Notes: generated by a model from the letters alone, not told the origin. Shown: positions 1 through 8,679, numbered from the stretch's first letter. The stretch: 64,000 nucleotides of DNA from Ottowia thiooxydans DSM 14619 (GCF_000422885.1 NZ_KE383943.1:186001-250000), one strand, 5' to 3'. Numbers and translations: made by a program.

Positions 1-371
1 CCGCTTGGCGCGCCCAGCCGGCTAGTGCGACTACTTTGCCTGCTCCAATTGTGATTTCGCGCGAAAACCCGCAAGAACAGCCTGCGGTGTTGTTGGAGGC
101 TGTGCTGCGAGCAGACGCCACCAAGCCTCCCGTTTTTGTGGGCGTAGATTTGGGTCAAGCAGGCTACGCAGTAGCCCGGGTGAATAAGATTGTCCCGAGA
201 GCGGTTTCTGCGGCTGACGCAGCGGCCCAAGAGCGCTTGCGCTATGAGCAGCTCTGGGGATCGGCTGAAGCCAAAGCTTATTACGACTTGCTGAAAACCC
301 GCTTCAAAGGCGAGATACTCGTACCGGCCGTGACCGCAGGGATTCCGGGCGCTGCGAGAGCTCCGCAGTAA
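1..371 (+). CDS. ppiD: PpiD-like periplasmic peptidyl-prolyl isomerase, C-terminal end (partial)
   Basis: The reading frame is open from the left edge (first full codon at base 3) to TAA at 369-371, so this is the 3' end of a longer gene; the TTG at 36 is an internal codon, not a start. The tail, with the motif RYEQLWGSAEAKAYYDLLK, matches the extreme C terminus of the SurA_N/PpiD membrane-anchored foldases of Burkholderiales, which help outer-membrane proteins fold at the periplasmic face of the inner membrane. No catalytic domain lies in the window, so the name rests on the C-terminal signature alone. A strong terminator follows about 30 nt downstream. Confidence 0.7.
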   Translation, partial: AWRAQPASATTLPAPIVISRENPQEQPAVLLEAVLRADATKPPVFVGVDLGQAGYAVARVNKIVPRAVSAADAAAQERLRYEQLWGSAEAKAYYDLLKTRFKGEILVPAVTAGIPGAARAPQ

Positions 372-403
372 CAGCGCTAACTTCCTGGGACCGAACTTGG
401 TCT

Positions 404-435
404 AAAAAAAGCCACCTTGAAAGGTGGCTTTTTTG
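404..435 (+). terminator. Rho-independent terminator after ppiD
   Basis: A perfect stem AAGCCACCTT/AAGGTGGCTT with a two-base GA loop is flanked by an A-run and a T-run, so it could work in both directions. It ends the ppiD transcript. Confidence 0.9.
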
Positions 436-482
436 CCTCTGAACCGTCTCATTCCGAATTGCGTTGAATCGATAAATAAACA

Positions 483-521
483 CCGTTCGGGCTGCCCGGA
501 GCCTGTCGAAGGGGCGAAGCC
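483..521. repeat. REP-like intergenic repeat (partial copy)
   Basis: The segment starts CCGTTCGGGCTGCCCGGAGC and continues CTGTCGAAGGGG. It resembles the REP-like element CGTTCGCCCTGAG...TCGAAGGG that is frequent between genes in Comamonadaceae. A related inverted-repeat copy lies at 21688-21734. The rest of 372-611 shows no gene. Confidence 0.5.
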
Positions 522-611
522 TCGCGCTATGGATGCCTATCTTGTGGGGTCAGCACCGTTCACGCGTAATAGGGCGGTCCCGTACCAGTTCGATCCCAGT
601 GTTTCAGTGAA

Positions 612-878
612 CTAGCCCTTGCTCAAGCATTGAGACATGAATGCCTTGCGCTCATCGCCCTTTTTACCGGTTGCATCTACGTTGCAGATTTTCATTTTTT
701 CCTGCTGCGCTTTCCGGCCATCGGAGAGGCAAGACTTCATGAAAGCTTTCCGTTCATCACCTTTTTTACCCGTAGCAGAGGTGTTGCAGGACTTCATGAC
801 GTTTTGCTGCGAGTTGGCGGCGAATGTCGGGCTAGCGAACGCAGTTGCAATGGCCGCCAGGATCAGGAACTTACGCAT
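612..878 (-). CDS. Secreted PsiF-repeat protein
   Basis: This 88-residue protein has a clear Sec signal peptide (cleavage after SPTFA, about residue 20) and two near-identical PsiF repeats of roughly 30 residues (about 25-55 and 59-88). Each has the pattern QQxxMKxCNxxATGKKGDER followed by KAFMxxCLSxG, with two cysteines per repeat. E. coli PsiF is phosphate-starvation inducible, but its molecular function is unknown. RBS GGAG precedes the ATG. I see no convincing Pho box, so phosphate control is not claimed. Confidence 0.85.
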   Translation of the reverse strand: MRKFLILAAIATAFASPTFAANSQQNVMKSCNTSATGKKGDERKAFMKSCLSDGRKAQQEKMKICNVDATGKKGDERKAFMSQCLSKG

Positions 879-916
879 GGAGATCTCCAGATTAGGCCCA
901 AAGTTGGGCGCACCAG

Positions 917-943
917 TTTATAGGCGGAATTCTCGTTTTCCAA
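917..943 (-). promoter_or_regulatory. Possible sigma-70 promoter of the psiF-like gene
   Basis: Read on the minus strand: TTGGAA (938-943), a 15-bp spacer, then TATAAA (917-922), about 40 nt before the psiF-like ATG. The spacer is short, so support is modest. Confidence 0.4.
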
Positions 944-960
944 GCGTCGCGTGGAATGGG

Positions 961-1362
961 GTGCGGTCTTTTCACACGCCGTTCGCGTTATTTGCGCACC
1001 TGCTGATCGCTCTTGGTCTGCTGGTCAGCACGCCCGCGTTTGCTGAGGTTTATCGCTGCGGGAACAAATATCAGTCTTTCGCATGTTCTGACGGGCAAGT
1101 AGTCGATGTTCGGAGCCCGGTTTCTACCGCTCCTACAACTCCTACGGCTTCGGCAGATACGTCAGTGGTGTTCTTATGTAAGCGTTACAGCGGAAGGCGC
1201 TTCTGGGCGAGTCGGCCATGCGATCAATATGAGCGTTCCATGCTTGAACGCCAGGTGCGTGTGCCTGCCGGCCTGAAGTGGAAAGAAAAGCTCGCCTACG
1301 CCACTCGCGAGCGACACAAGGCTGACGCTTTGCAAACGCCGCCCGGGCTAGTCAAGCGGTGA
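961..1362 (+). CDS. Small exported cysteine-containing protein (DUF4124-like)
   Basis: The frame is open from 637, but the upstream part is antisense to the psiF-like gene. GTG at 961 puts a hydrophobic signal peptide at the N terminus (cleavage after STPAFA) and gives 133 residues. The mature start, EVYRCGNKYQSFACSDGQ, resembles the beginning of DUF4124 envelope proteins. Two further cysteines follow (FLCKRYSG and RPCDQYE), so two disulphides are plausible. The C-terminal part is basic. Function is unknown and the start is uncertain because no strong RBS is visible. The 187 bp after it (1363-1549) hold no recognisable gene. Confidence 0.6.
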   Translation: MRSFHTPFALFAHLLIALGLLVSTPAFAEVYRCGNKYQSFACSDGQVVDVRSPVSTAPTTPTASADTSVVFLCKRYSGRRFWASRPCDQYERSMLERQVRVPAGLKWKEKLAYATRERHKADALQTPPGLVKR

Positions 1363-1549
1363 CGGTTTTGTTTTTGACGCTAGTCGAGCATCAGTCGAAG
1401 GGAGCACCGATAGGCAAGTTTCCTGGTTTTAGGAGAAAAGCGGGAGGTACTGGCGTATAAGGCAAATCGAGCGCTAATTTGGCCCACTCGCGTCACCCAC
1501 TACTCCTACAGTGCCTTCCACCTTCATCCATTAACCCTTTTCAGTAGTC

Positions 1550-2515
1550 ATGCCCGACGTCCGAGAGCGCCTGGAGACACATCAGGTCCTAATCTATTTC
1601 ACCGCGATTGGCGCTGCAGCGCTGTGCGCCTTGGCTCTGCCGGACACCAGGAGCCTGGAGCCCTTGGTGAACCCCGCGCTTGCGTTCATGTTGTTCGTGA
1701 CGTTCCTTCAGGTGCCTATGTCTGAATTGACGCGGGCATTCTCCCGTATTAGATTCATAGGCGCCTTGCTGTGTGCAAACTTTGTCGCCATACCTCTCGT
1801 CGTGGCTGGGCTGCTCCGATTCGTTCCGGACGAACCCCTGGTTCGGCTTGGTGTGGCACTGGTGCTTTTAGCTCCGTGCATTGACTATGTGGTGACCTTC
1901 TCCCATCTGGGACGAGCCGATGCGAAGCTGTTGCTGGCCGCGACGCCCGTATTGTTGATTTTCCAGATGGTGCTGTTGCCGGTGTATCTTGGGCTGTTGC
2001 AGGTAGATGGTTCTGGGGGACTGGTTCGCTTTGGGCCATTTCTAGACGCGCTCTTGTGGCTTATCTTGGCCCCGCTGGTGTTGGCTGCGCTGCTGCAAAA
2101 ATGGGCGATCCGTAGCTCGGTAGGCCGTGACATTTCTATTCGCCTCGGGCTTGCGCCGGTACCAGCGACAGCACTGGTTCTTTTTATCGTGGTGGCGGCG
2201 GTGATGCCTCAGATGGGAGCTGCCTTGGAGACGGCTGTGCGCGTGATGCCTGTCTACCTGGCGTTTTCTGCCATCGCTCCTCTGGTGGGCTGGTGGGTTG
2301 CGCGAGGGTTCGGCTTGGCGGCTCCCGCAGGGCGATCAGTTGCATTCAGTGCTGCCACACGAAACTCTTTGGTGGTTCTCCCACTTGCGCTCGCTGTGCC
2401 GGGCGCCGTTCCCATATTGCCGGCCATCATCGTCGCTCAGACCATGGTCGAACTGGTGAGTGAACTGATTTATATCCGCCTTATTCCTAAACTTGGCCAG
2501 GCCCATGCTCGTTAG
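1550..2515 (+). CDS. SBF/ArsB-like membrane transporter (putative arsenic resistance protein)
   Basis: A 321-residue inner-membrane protein with about ten hydrophobic segments. It has the layout of the bile acid:sodium symporter/ACR3-type superfamily, including LLAPCIDYVVTFSHLGRAD at about 106-124, which is typical of proteins annotated as arsenic resistance proteins. Such carriers export arsenite or import organic anions. No arsR, arsC or other arsenic gene is adjacent, so the substrate is not established. The gene stands alone and is convergent with the MFS gene. Confidence 0.7.
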   Translation: MPDVRERLETHQVLIYFTAIGAAALCALALPDTRSLEPLVNPALAFMLFVTFLQVPMSELTRAFSRIRFIGALLCANFVAIPLVVAGLLRFVPDEPLVRLGVALVLLAPCIDYVVTFSHLGRADAKLLLAATPVLLIFQMVLLPVYLGLLQVDGSGGLVRFGPFLDALLWLILAPLVLAALLQKWAIRSSVGRDISIRLGLAPVPATALVLFIVVAAVMPQMGAALETAVRVMPVYLAFSAIAPLVGWWVARGFGLAAPAGRSVAFSAATRNSLVVLPLALAVPGAVPILPAIIVAQTMVELVSELIYIRLIPKLGQAHAR

Positions 2516-2631
2516 CCATGAGGGCTCCGCGCCCAGCCGAGCGGGCTTCGGAATGCTTGTTTGGGCGCATGACAATGAGGTGCCTGAGAAGCTTTGAACG
2601 CCAGCCTAGCTTGCTATGCTATCTTGAACGC

Positions 2632-3849
2632 TTATGTGTCAGGCAGATCCTTGGCTCGCCACACGCAAAGAAAACACACGCCTAGCATGGCAATGGCCAG
2701 GCTGGTCAGAAGCCCCGTTCGACCTATTTGGTCTAGCAGGAGCCCGCCTATGGCGGGCACCAGCAGACGACTAAGTGAGAACAGGCTTGATTGCAGGCCG
2801 TAATCTGTCGCGGCTGCATTCTGCCTTGCAAAGTGCATGGTGAGACCAAAGGCCAGCGCAGCGATGTAGCCCATGGCGATCGCGACGCACGCGGCCGAGG
2901 CGATGATGAATGAAGGCGCTGGCCGCGATGTGGCAGCTAGTGCCAAGGCGCTTAGTGCAGCAAAGCCTAGCCATGCGCCGGCCAGAACAGCGCGCCGCAG
3001 GCCAATGCGGCGTGCCAGGTATACGGCGGTGACGCTGGACGCCGCTGCGGCCAATCCGCCCCCCACTCCTACGATCTGGGCTACGCGCTGGGCATCGAAG
3101 CCCAGATCCAGCATCAGCGGCTTGAGGTAGAACCACGCCGTCCCTACAAACGGAAAATAGAGCATCAGCAGCGCCGTCCATGTCCGCGCGCCGGGTTGGG
3201 CCAGGTAGTTTTGAAAGTCCTTTAAAGCGGAGCTGGGCGCGCGTGGCGACGAGTACAAAGGCCCGGACTGATCGCGAGTACTCATCGCGGCCAGTAACAG
3301 GGCACCTATCACGAGCATGCCTGCGAGTGCCACGAAGGGCGCGCGCCACCCCCATTGCAATTGGACCATCAGCATCACGCCTCCGCCCACGATCGCTCCC
3401 AGTGACAGGGCCGCAGAACGCAAGCCGCCTGCCCGGAGGCGCTCGTCAGAGGGAAGGTAGCGGATGGCGAGTGCATTGATGGGGATGTCCGCCCAAGTTG
3501 CCAACCAAGCGGCAGCGAAGGCTAGTGCGAACAACTGCAGGGGGCTTGCGAGCAAGTCGCTCCAGCCGATCAGCAGCAGGATGGCTGCCAGTGACAAGAT
3601 CAGGAAGAATGCCCAAGCACGGTAACCGCGCTGAGGAGTCGCCCCACGTTCCATTGGCCTGGCCAGCAGGAACTTGAAAACGGCGGGCAATCCGGCCAGC
3701 TGGAACAAACCGATGTCCACGCCGGACCAGCCGTGTTGGCGCATCAAAAGTGGCAGGCCCAACCAAAGATAGACGCTAGGCGCGGTCAAAGCCAGGTTTA
3801 GCCAGGCGAACAGCGCTTGCAGGCCGATGAGGCGGGTACGTTCAGACAT
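2632..3849 (-). CDS. MFS transporter, RhtX/FptX-like (tentative)
   Basis: A 405-residue protein with twelve predicted membrane spans. It is the last gene of a minus-strand operon: its ATG overlaps the end of the methyltransferase gene by 8 nt, indicating translational coupling. Single-polypeptide MFS importers of the RhtX/FptX type carry ferric siderophores across the inner membrane and are often encoded beside TonB receptors and AraC regulators. The operon context suggests the same job here, but export of a chelator is also possible. The family assignment is by overall pattern and context, not by a diagnostic motif. Confidence 0.65.
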   Translation of the reverse strand: MSERTRLIGLQALFAWLNLALTAPSVYLWLGLPLLMRQHGWSGVDIGLFQLAGLPAVFKFLLARPMERGATPQRGYRAWAFFLILSLAAILLLIGWSDLLASPLQLFALAFAAAWLATWADIPINALAIRYLPSDERLRAGGLRSAALSLGAIVGGGVMLMVQLQWGWRAPFVALAGMLVIGALLLAAMSTRDQSGPLYSSPRAPSSALKDFQNYLAQPGARTWTALLMLYFPFVGTAWFYLKPLMLDLGFDAQRVAQIVGVGGGLAAAASSVTAVYLARRIGLRRAVLAGAWLGFAALSALALAATSRPAPSFIIASAACVAIAMGYIAALAFGLTMHFARQNAAATDYGLQSSLFSLSRLLVPAIGGLLLDQIGRTGLLTSLAIAMLGVCFLCVWRAKDLPDT

Positions 3850-4909
3850 TGCTGGTCTCTGAGCGTTCTGATGCCTGTGGCTTACGACCCACTACAACCT
3901 GCACCGGCGACATGGGGAAATCTCCTGAAGCGAAGCTGTTGATGCCAATAAATCCTGCGTCTGCCATGAGCGCCGCGGTCGTGCCTTCGGGCACCACATG
4001 ACGACCCACCATACGCATGGGCAGGTAGAAAGGCATCACCCTTGCGGCTTCTTCGGCTGTGGGCGGAAGCTCCGCGTGCACGAAGATGAACAAACCGCCT
4101 GGCGCCATAGCTGCCATCACTTTGGCGAGCACAGCCTGGATGTCAGGCACGAAGTGCAATACCGAGGAACACCACACCAGGTCATAGTTTTCACCTAGTG
4201 AATCGACAGCCACGTCGCCTCCCTGTGCGCTCAGGCGTCTGGAGAGGCCTGAAGAGTCGATGTTCTCCTGCGCCACGAGGGCCGTCTCCGGCCAGTCGAA
4301 AACAACCCCGCTCAGATTGGGAAGGTGGCGCGCAAGTTCGATCGCAATCCATCCAGGGCCACCACCAAGGTCCAGCAAGCGGCGAGAAGCTTGGGCTTGA
4401 GGCAATTGGCCCACAATACTCAGGGCGCCGGCTGCACTGATGGTGCGTTGCTCCTGCCCAATTTGTGCACGTGCTGCGGCAGCCCATCCGGCGCCGGTGG
4501 CTGACTGAAAAGCGGATTGGGGTAGTTGAGGGCCTTGCTGAACATGGGCACGCAAGCGGCTCGCCATGCCGCGTAGCGACGTGAGTCTGTAGCGCCATGC
4601 ATCACCGCAATATCCGGGCGCCTCGCGTACCAAAAATTCACGGGCTGTGGCGCTAAGTTCATACAGATCAGGCTCTGCGTCGTGTCGCTGGCGCCGCAAC
4701 AGTCCCATGCTCCAGAGCAGCTCCAGTAGATGGCTGGTGTTCAGGGGGTGTAGGTCACGGCGAGCTGCCAGCTCGGCTGCCGTCGAAGGTTCAGTGAGCG
4801 CGTCGAAGAGTTTTAATTCCAAGGCCGCATCCAGGGCTTCGGCGCGTACCGCCGAGGCTGCCAGGTCCCAGCAGGTGTTCAAGGGGTGGAGGGGTAGGTT
4901 ATTGCTCAT
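3842..4909 (-). CDS. SAM-dependent methyltransferase with dimerisation domain (O-methyltransferase family 2-like)
   Basis: 355 residues. Residues 1-100 form a winged-helix dimerisation region (ALDAALELKLFDAL, HLLELLWSMGLL). A class I Rossmann methyltransferase domain follows, with the SAM-binding loop LLDLGGGPGW at 178-187, an acidic post-beta2 position in VFDWPET, and YDLVWCSSVLHFVPD. This architecture is usual for small-molecule O-methyltransferases of secondary metabolism. It sits between a TonB receptor (start 13 nt downstream of that gene's end) and an MFS transporter (8-nt overlap) behind a Fur-box-like site. I infer it modifies a small molecule linked to metal uptake; the substrate is unknown. 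Confidence 0.8.
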   Translation of the reverse strand: MSNNLPLHPLNTCWDLAASAVRAEALDAALELKLFDALTEPSTAAELAARRDLHPLNTSHLLELLWSMGLLRRQRHDAEPDLYELSATAREFLVREAPGYCGDAWRYRLTSLRGMASRLRAHVQQGPQLPQSAFQSATGAGWAAAARAQIGQEQRTISAAGALSIVGQLPQAQASRRLLDLGGGPGWIAIELARHLPNLSGVVFDWPETALVAQENIDSSGLSRRLSAQGGDVAVDSLGENYDLVWCSSVLHFVPDIQAVLAKVMAAMAPGGLFIFVHAELPPTAEEAARVMPFYLPMRMVGRHVVPEGTTAALMADAGFIGINSFASGDFPMSPVQVVVGRKPQASERSETSNV

Positions 4910-4922
4910 GTCTATGCCTTTT

Positions 4923-6938
4923 TCACAGCCGCCATGTCAGCCGCACACCGAATTCGCGCGGGGGACTGTAGACGGTGACAATGCCGTTTTGGTAGCCCAC
5001 GGCGTCGTAGCGTTTGTTGGTGGCATTTCGGACGTAGCCACTGATTTCCCAAGGTCCAAAGCTACGCCCTGCTTGCAGATTGACCATTCCATAGCCGTTG
5101 CGGCTGTACCGGTTGGCTGCGTCCAGATAGACCTTGCCTACGCCGTACATCTGAGCTTGCACATGCCATTTCGCGGGCGCGTCGTAGCGGAGACTTACAT
5201 GGCCCGACGCATCGGGTGCAAACGGGTTGCGGTTTCCGTCGTAGATGTTGGTACCGTCCTGGAAACGGTCAAAACGTGTGCGGTTGAGCGCGAGACCGGA
5301 TTTCAATTGCCAGCCCTGGCCCATGACCCAGTCCAGCTCAAACTCCGCGCCCGTGGAATGGCCAGAAGCCGCGTTGGTGATGTAGACCATGCCGGGCATG
5401 GGCATTTGCTGCACCTGCATCTGGCGCATCTGCATGTAATAGAGCGCGGCCGAGTAGCGTAGGCGCTGACCGGCTAAGGTGCCTTTGATCCCGATCTCGA
5501 ACGAACGCAGCTTTTCTGGCGTGTAGGCGGCGTAGTCAGCTGCGGGCACGAAGACGTTGAAACCACCCGTGCGCACGCCCTGGCTGATGCTGGCATAGGC
5601 CTGCGTCGAGGGCGTGAATTGGTATTGCAGGGCGAGTTTGGGCGAGACGCTCGTGTTACCTGCAGACTGGCTGGCGCTTCCAGTGGGTGTGAAATCGATC
5701 TCGGTGCGCTCCACACGTGCACCTGCTTCCAGGGTCCATTGGGGCCCGAGAGGAATCGTCCAGTTGGTGAACAGAGCGGTGCTTTGGCCGCGCAAGGAGG
5801 CCGCTGATCGGGACACTGCTGCGGGAAGCTTTTGCGTGTTGAGCAAGTCGTGGTCGTCGCGGTCGGCATACAGGCCCACCAGCCATCGGGAGGTGCCCGC
5901 CCGGCCTTCGAGCCGAAGCTCCTGAGAAAGGTTACTGAAACGGTGGTTGCGGGCTATGTAGAGCATCTCAGCGGGCTGGAAGTCTGTGTCCTGCTGGATG
6001 CGGTCGTGAAAGCTGTTGTAGGCGGTGATTGAACGAAGCTTGATACCCCCGCCAAATTCATGGGCTACATCCAGTGCCAGGGTGTCACCGGTGGAGCGGT
6101 TCCAGCTTGGTGTGTTCGAGCGGACCGTGACACGGGGGGAGGAGGGCGATCCCCATAGTGCCGCGCCATCGTGGAATTCCTGCCGCGCAAAGCGCAATGT
6201 GGCGTCTGTGCGGGTGTCGGGTGTCCAACGCAGTGCCAGCTTGACATTGCGGCGCTCGCGATCGTCTTCGCGTTGGCCAGTCGTTAAGTTGTTGATGAAT
6301 CCGTCCTGCTGGCGCCACTCGCCGGAGATGCTGGCGTACAAGGTGTCCTTCACCAGGGGACGGCTTAAGCTGAAGCGCAGCGCGCGGCCGGAGCGGCTGG
6401 ATAGTTCGGTTGACAAGGCAGCACGCGGGGTGTTGTCTGGTTTGCGCGTGTGGATGCTGATCACACCGGCTTCGGCGTTGCGCCCGTAGAGCGTTGACTG
6501 GGGTCCCCGCATTACCTCCACGCGCTCAAGGTCCAGCAATCCGTCGTCGAAACCTTGGGCCATCAAGGTGGGCACGCCATCCACCAGCAACAGTGTGGAC
6601 GACGAGAACGAGAAAAACTGTGCTGAGACGCCACGCATGACAGGGGAGTTAACACCCCCCTGGCCGAACGGCTGGAAGGTCAAACCTGGCGTGATCTGCT
6701 CCAGAGATTCGAGTCTTGTGACGCCTTCTGCCTCAAGCGACTCGCCATCATGCATCGTCACGCTGGCCGCTATGGCATCCAATGCTTGAGATTGTTTCCC
6801 CACAGTCACTGTGACGGTGGGGAGTGTCTTTTCTTCAGGAGAGTCCGAGGGTTGTGCCTGAGCCGCAGGGCTGAGACCAGCGATAGCCAAGGCACCAAGG
6901 ATGCCAGGAAGGCGGTAGGAAAACGGATGTCGAGTCAT
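4923..6938 (-). CDS. TonB-dependent outer-membrane receptor
   Basis: 671 residues. The signal peptide ends at AQA (26-28). A TonB-box-like TVTVTV follows at about 41-46, then a plug domain with VERVEVMRGPQSTLYGRNA-type motifs (LERVEVMRGPQSTLYGRNAE), then a 22-strand-type barrel to the end. There is no N-terminal STN signalling domain. The C terminus is LTWRL rather than the usual terminal Phe/Trp. It is the first gene of the receptor-methyltransferase-MFS operon. The divergent PchR-like regulator and the Fur-box-like site support a ferric chelator as substrate. Confidence 0.88.
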   Translation of the reverse strand: MTRHPFSYRLPGILGALAIAGLSPAAQAQPSDSPEEKTLPTVTVTVGKQSQALDAIAASVTMHDGESLEAEGVTRLESLEQITPGLTFQPFGQGGVNSPVMRGVSAQFFSFSSSTLLLVDGVPTLMAQGFDDGLLDLERVEVMRGPQSTLYGRNAEAGVISIHTRKPDNTPRAALSTELSSRSGRALRFSLSRPLVKDTLYASISGEWRQQDGFINNLTTGQREDDRERRNVKLALRWTPDTRTDATLRFARQEFHDGAALWGSPSSPRVTVRSNTPSWNRSTGDTLALDVAHEFGGGIKLRSITAYNSFHDRIQQDTDFQPAEMLYIARNHRFSNLSQELRLEGRAGTSRWLVGLYADRDDHDLLNTQKLPAAVSRSAASLRGQSTALFTNWTIPLGPQWTLEAGARVERTEIDFTPTGSASQSAGNTSVSPKLALQYQFTPSTQAYASISQGVRTGGFNVFVPAADYAAYTPEKLRSFEIGIKGTLAGQRLRYSAALYYMQMRQMQVQQMPMPGMVYITNAASGHSTGAEFELDWVMGQGWQLKSGLALNRTRFDRFQDGTNIYDGNRNPFAPDASGHVSLRYDAPAKWHVQAQMYGVGKVYLDAANRYSRNGYGMVNLQAGRSFGPWEISGYVRNATNKRYDAVGYQNGIVTVYSPPREFGVRLTWRL

Positions 6939-7003
6939 GAAGGAGTTCTTTCTTGCGGTGCAAAGTCTGCTGCTGGGAAGCCCTTCTGAGTTTGGTTTTA
7001 AAT

Positions 7004-7022
7004 GAGAATGTTTATCATTTGA
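7004..7022. promoter_or_regulatory. Fur-box-like site between TonB receptor and AraC regulator
   Basis: GAGAATGTTTATCATTTGA matches 14 of 19 positions of the classical Fur box GATAATGATAATCATTATC (or its TT-centred form). It lies 66 nt upstream of the receptor ATG and 58 nt upstream of the regulator start, placed to repress both divergent promoters under iron sufficiency. Confidence 0.7.
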
Positions 7023-7079
7023 TTTATTCTGCGGTTAGACCAATTTCTTCTGCATTCGGTCCGCCCAAACTAATTGCCG

Positions 7080-8072
7080 ATGAACGACCGCTCTCTCAAC
7101 ACTGCACACTCTCGTCAAGAAATGCCGGATTCAGCCAGTGCGGGATGGGTACGTTTGCCCGCAGTTGGAGCGACGGCTGGCAGTACCGTGGATCGATTGC
7201 AGATTGAGCCTGGCCTTGCAGTCGTGCGTTCCAGCTTCCTGTCGCAGCGAGATGTTCGGGAAGTGAACGCCAACTTGCCTGAGCGAGGTGTACTGGTGCT
7301 GACCTTTGGTCTGGACGGGCGATCGCTCTACCAGAGCGCGGAGGGTGAGCGATTGGGGTTTGCCGCAGGTTTTACGACGGCGGCAGCGTTCATGGGTAGC
7401 GCTGGCGAGCGACGCTATGCGGCGGGCGAGCGGGTCGTTCAGTTGCGCTTGTTGATTGACGAACAAGCGGTGACGCAGTGGCTTGGACGAGACATCTGCG
7501 CAAGGCTTATGCCTGCGTGCGGAGTGCGTTCGCTGGCAACTGCACGAACTTCTGCTGCCAGCGCCAGCCACGCGCAGGCGCTTTACCGAAATTCAGATGC
7601 CACTGGCTTGGCGGCGTTGGATTGTCGAATCCATGCCCTTAGCCTGCTGGTAGAGGAGATCCGGGCGCTCGGGTTGTCTTCCCAGGTGCCTGCGCAGCAA
7701 CCCCGTAAGCCCGATCAAGACCGGTTGGCCCGCGCGCGAGATCTGATGCGCATGCAGTTGGATCGCCCTCTCACCGTGGCGTACCTGAGCGCCGAGGTGG
7801 GTATGAGCGAGACACGCTTTAAGGCAGGGTTTCGAGATGCATTTGGCGTTCCACCCGGACAAATGTTGCTGCAATTGCGGATGGAACGAGCCCGGGTGCT
7901 GCTGGAAGGCGGCTGTCAGGTGGCTCAGGCCGCTTGGCAAGTCGGCTATGCACATCCGGGAAACTTCAGTACGGCGTTTGCACGGTATTTTGGCCGTGCC
8001 CCAACGCGGCATGTGGCATCGAGCGCAGCCGCGGTGAAAGGTCTTGAGGACGCGGTAGTGTCGAAGGGGTGA
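7080..8072 (+). CDS. AraC-family transcriptional regulator (PchR-like)
   Basis: 330 residues from ATG 7080 (TTG 7074 is an alternative). The N-terminal half is a variable effector domain. The C-terminal 100 residues carry the double helix-turn-helix of AraC/XylS proteins (LTVAYLSAEVGMSETRFKAG and VAQAAWQVGYAHPGNFSTAF). PchR-type members sense a ferric siderophore and activate the receptor gene. The divergent position across the Fur-box-like site fits that model. The gene ends just before arfB, which is convergent. Confidence 0.82.
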   Translation: MNDRSLNTAHSRQEMPDSASAGWVRLPAVGATAGSTVDRLQIEPGLAVVRSSFLSQRDVREVNANLPERGVLVLTFGLDGRSLYQSAEGERLGFAAGFTTAAAFMGSAGERRYAAGERVVQLRLLIDEQAVTQWLGRDICARLMPACGVRSLATARTSAASASHAQALYRNSDATGLAALDCRIHALSLLVEEIRALGLSSQVPAQQPRKPDQDRLARARDLMRMQLDRPLTVAYLSAEVGMSETRFKAGFRDAFGVPPGQMLLQLRMERARVLLEGGCQVAQAAWQVGYAHPGNFSTAFARYFGRAPTRHVASSAAAVKGLEDAVVSKG

Positions 8073-8100
8073 ACTCAGGCGTTGAAGCGCAGCGACAAGT

Positions 8101-8499
8101 CTATTCGTCTACCTTGCGGCGCGTGGCCTTGACCTGTGAGCGCTGAGACTTGCCTTCCAGCCGGCGCTGTTTTGACCCATAGGTGGGTTTCGTCGGGCGG
8201 CGAATCTCCGGGACCTGCGCCGCCTCTGTCACGATGCCTTGCAAGCGTTCCAAAGCTATCGACCTGTTCTGCTCCTGGGTTCGGGCAGATTGGGACTTCA
8301 ATAACAGAATGCCTTCCTTGGTGACCCTCCGGCCAGGCAAGGCCAGCAAACGTTCCTTCAACGCCAATGGGAGCGAGGAAGCTCGGATGTCGAAGCGCAG
8401 GTGGACCGCAGTGGAGACCTTGTTGACGTTCTGACCGCCCGGGCCTTGCGCCCTGATGGCCGTGATCTCGACCTCGTTTTCCTCCACCCAGCAAGCCAT
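8101..8499 (-). CDS. arfB: ArfB (YaeJ) ribosome-rescue peptidyl-tRNA hydrolase
   Basis: 132 residues from the internal ATG at 8499; the frame stays open to 8532 but the extra residues derive from the adjacent repeat. It has the release-factor catalytic loop GPGGQNVNKVSTAVHLRFD with the GGQ tripeptide near residue 25. The basic C-terminal tail (KQRRLEGKSQRSQVKATRRK) enters the empty mRNA channel of stalled ribosomes. It hydrolyses peptidyl-tRNA on non-stop ribosomes without a stop codon. Confidence 0.92.
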   Translation of the reverse strand: MACWVEENEVEITAIRAQGPGGQNVNKVSTAVHLRFDIRASSLPLALKERLLALPGRRVTKEGILLLKSQSARTQEQNRSIALERLQGIVTEAAQVPEIRRPTKPTYGSKQRRLEGKSQRSQVKATRRKVDE

Positions 8500-8515
8500 G
8501 ACTAGTGTCCTGACA

Positions 8516-8669
8516 CAGAGGTATCGGAACAAGATGAAAGTGATGGATTCGTTCCCAGGCCTAGGCGCAAACCGCAGCCATAGCCGTAGCTATGGAGACG
8601 AATTGCGCTGCAGGCGTAGGCAACGACGGCATGGGTGCGAAGACGCGCTTGCATGTTTCGATACCTCTG
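8516..8669 (-). repeat. MITE-like intergenic element, copy 1
   Basis: Terminal inverted repeats CAGAGGTATCGGAACAAG (8516-8533) and, at 8652-8669, its near-complement (16 of 18 matching) flank a core of about 118 bp. Read on the minus strand, the core contains TGCCTACGCCTGCAGCGC and later CTGCGGTTTGCGCC. It aligns with the cores of the elements at 16711-16893 and 52382-52588. It fills the gap between arfB and dbpA and carries no credible gene. Confidence 0.7.
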
Positions 8670-8679
8670 GGTCGGGGTG

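Noticed and set aside
424-615. 63-codon frame after the ppiD terminator
   Set aside because: Starts inside the terminator and covers a REP-like repeat; no RBS or homology pattern.
637-960. N-terminal extension of the small exported protein
   Set aside because: Antisense to the psiF-like gene and would bury the signal peptide; GTG 961 is the better start.
1550-2515. Arsenic resistance operon
   Set aside because: Only one SBF/ArsB-like gene is present, without arsR, arsC or arsH, so no operon is claimed.
4647-5462. 271-codon plus-strand frame across the methyltransferase/TonB receptor junction
   Set aside because: It spans two well-supported minus-strand genes and has no recognisable content.
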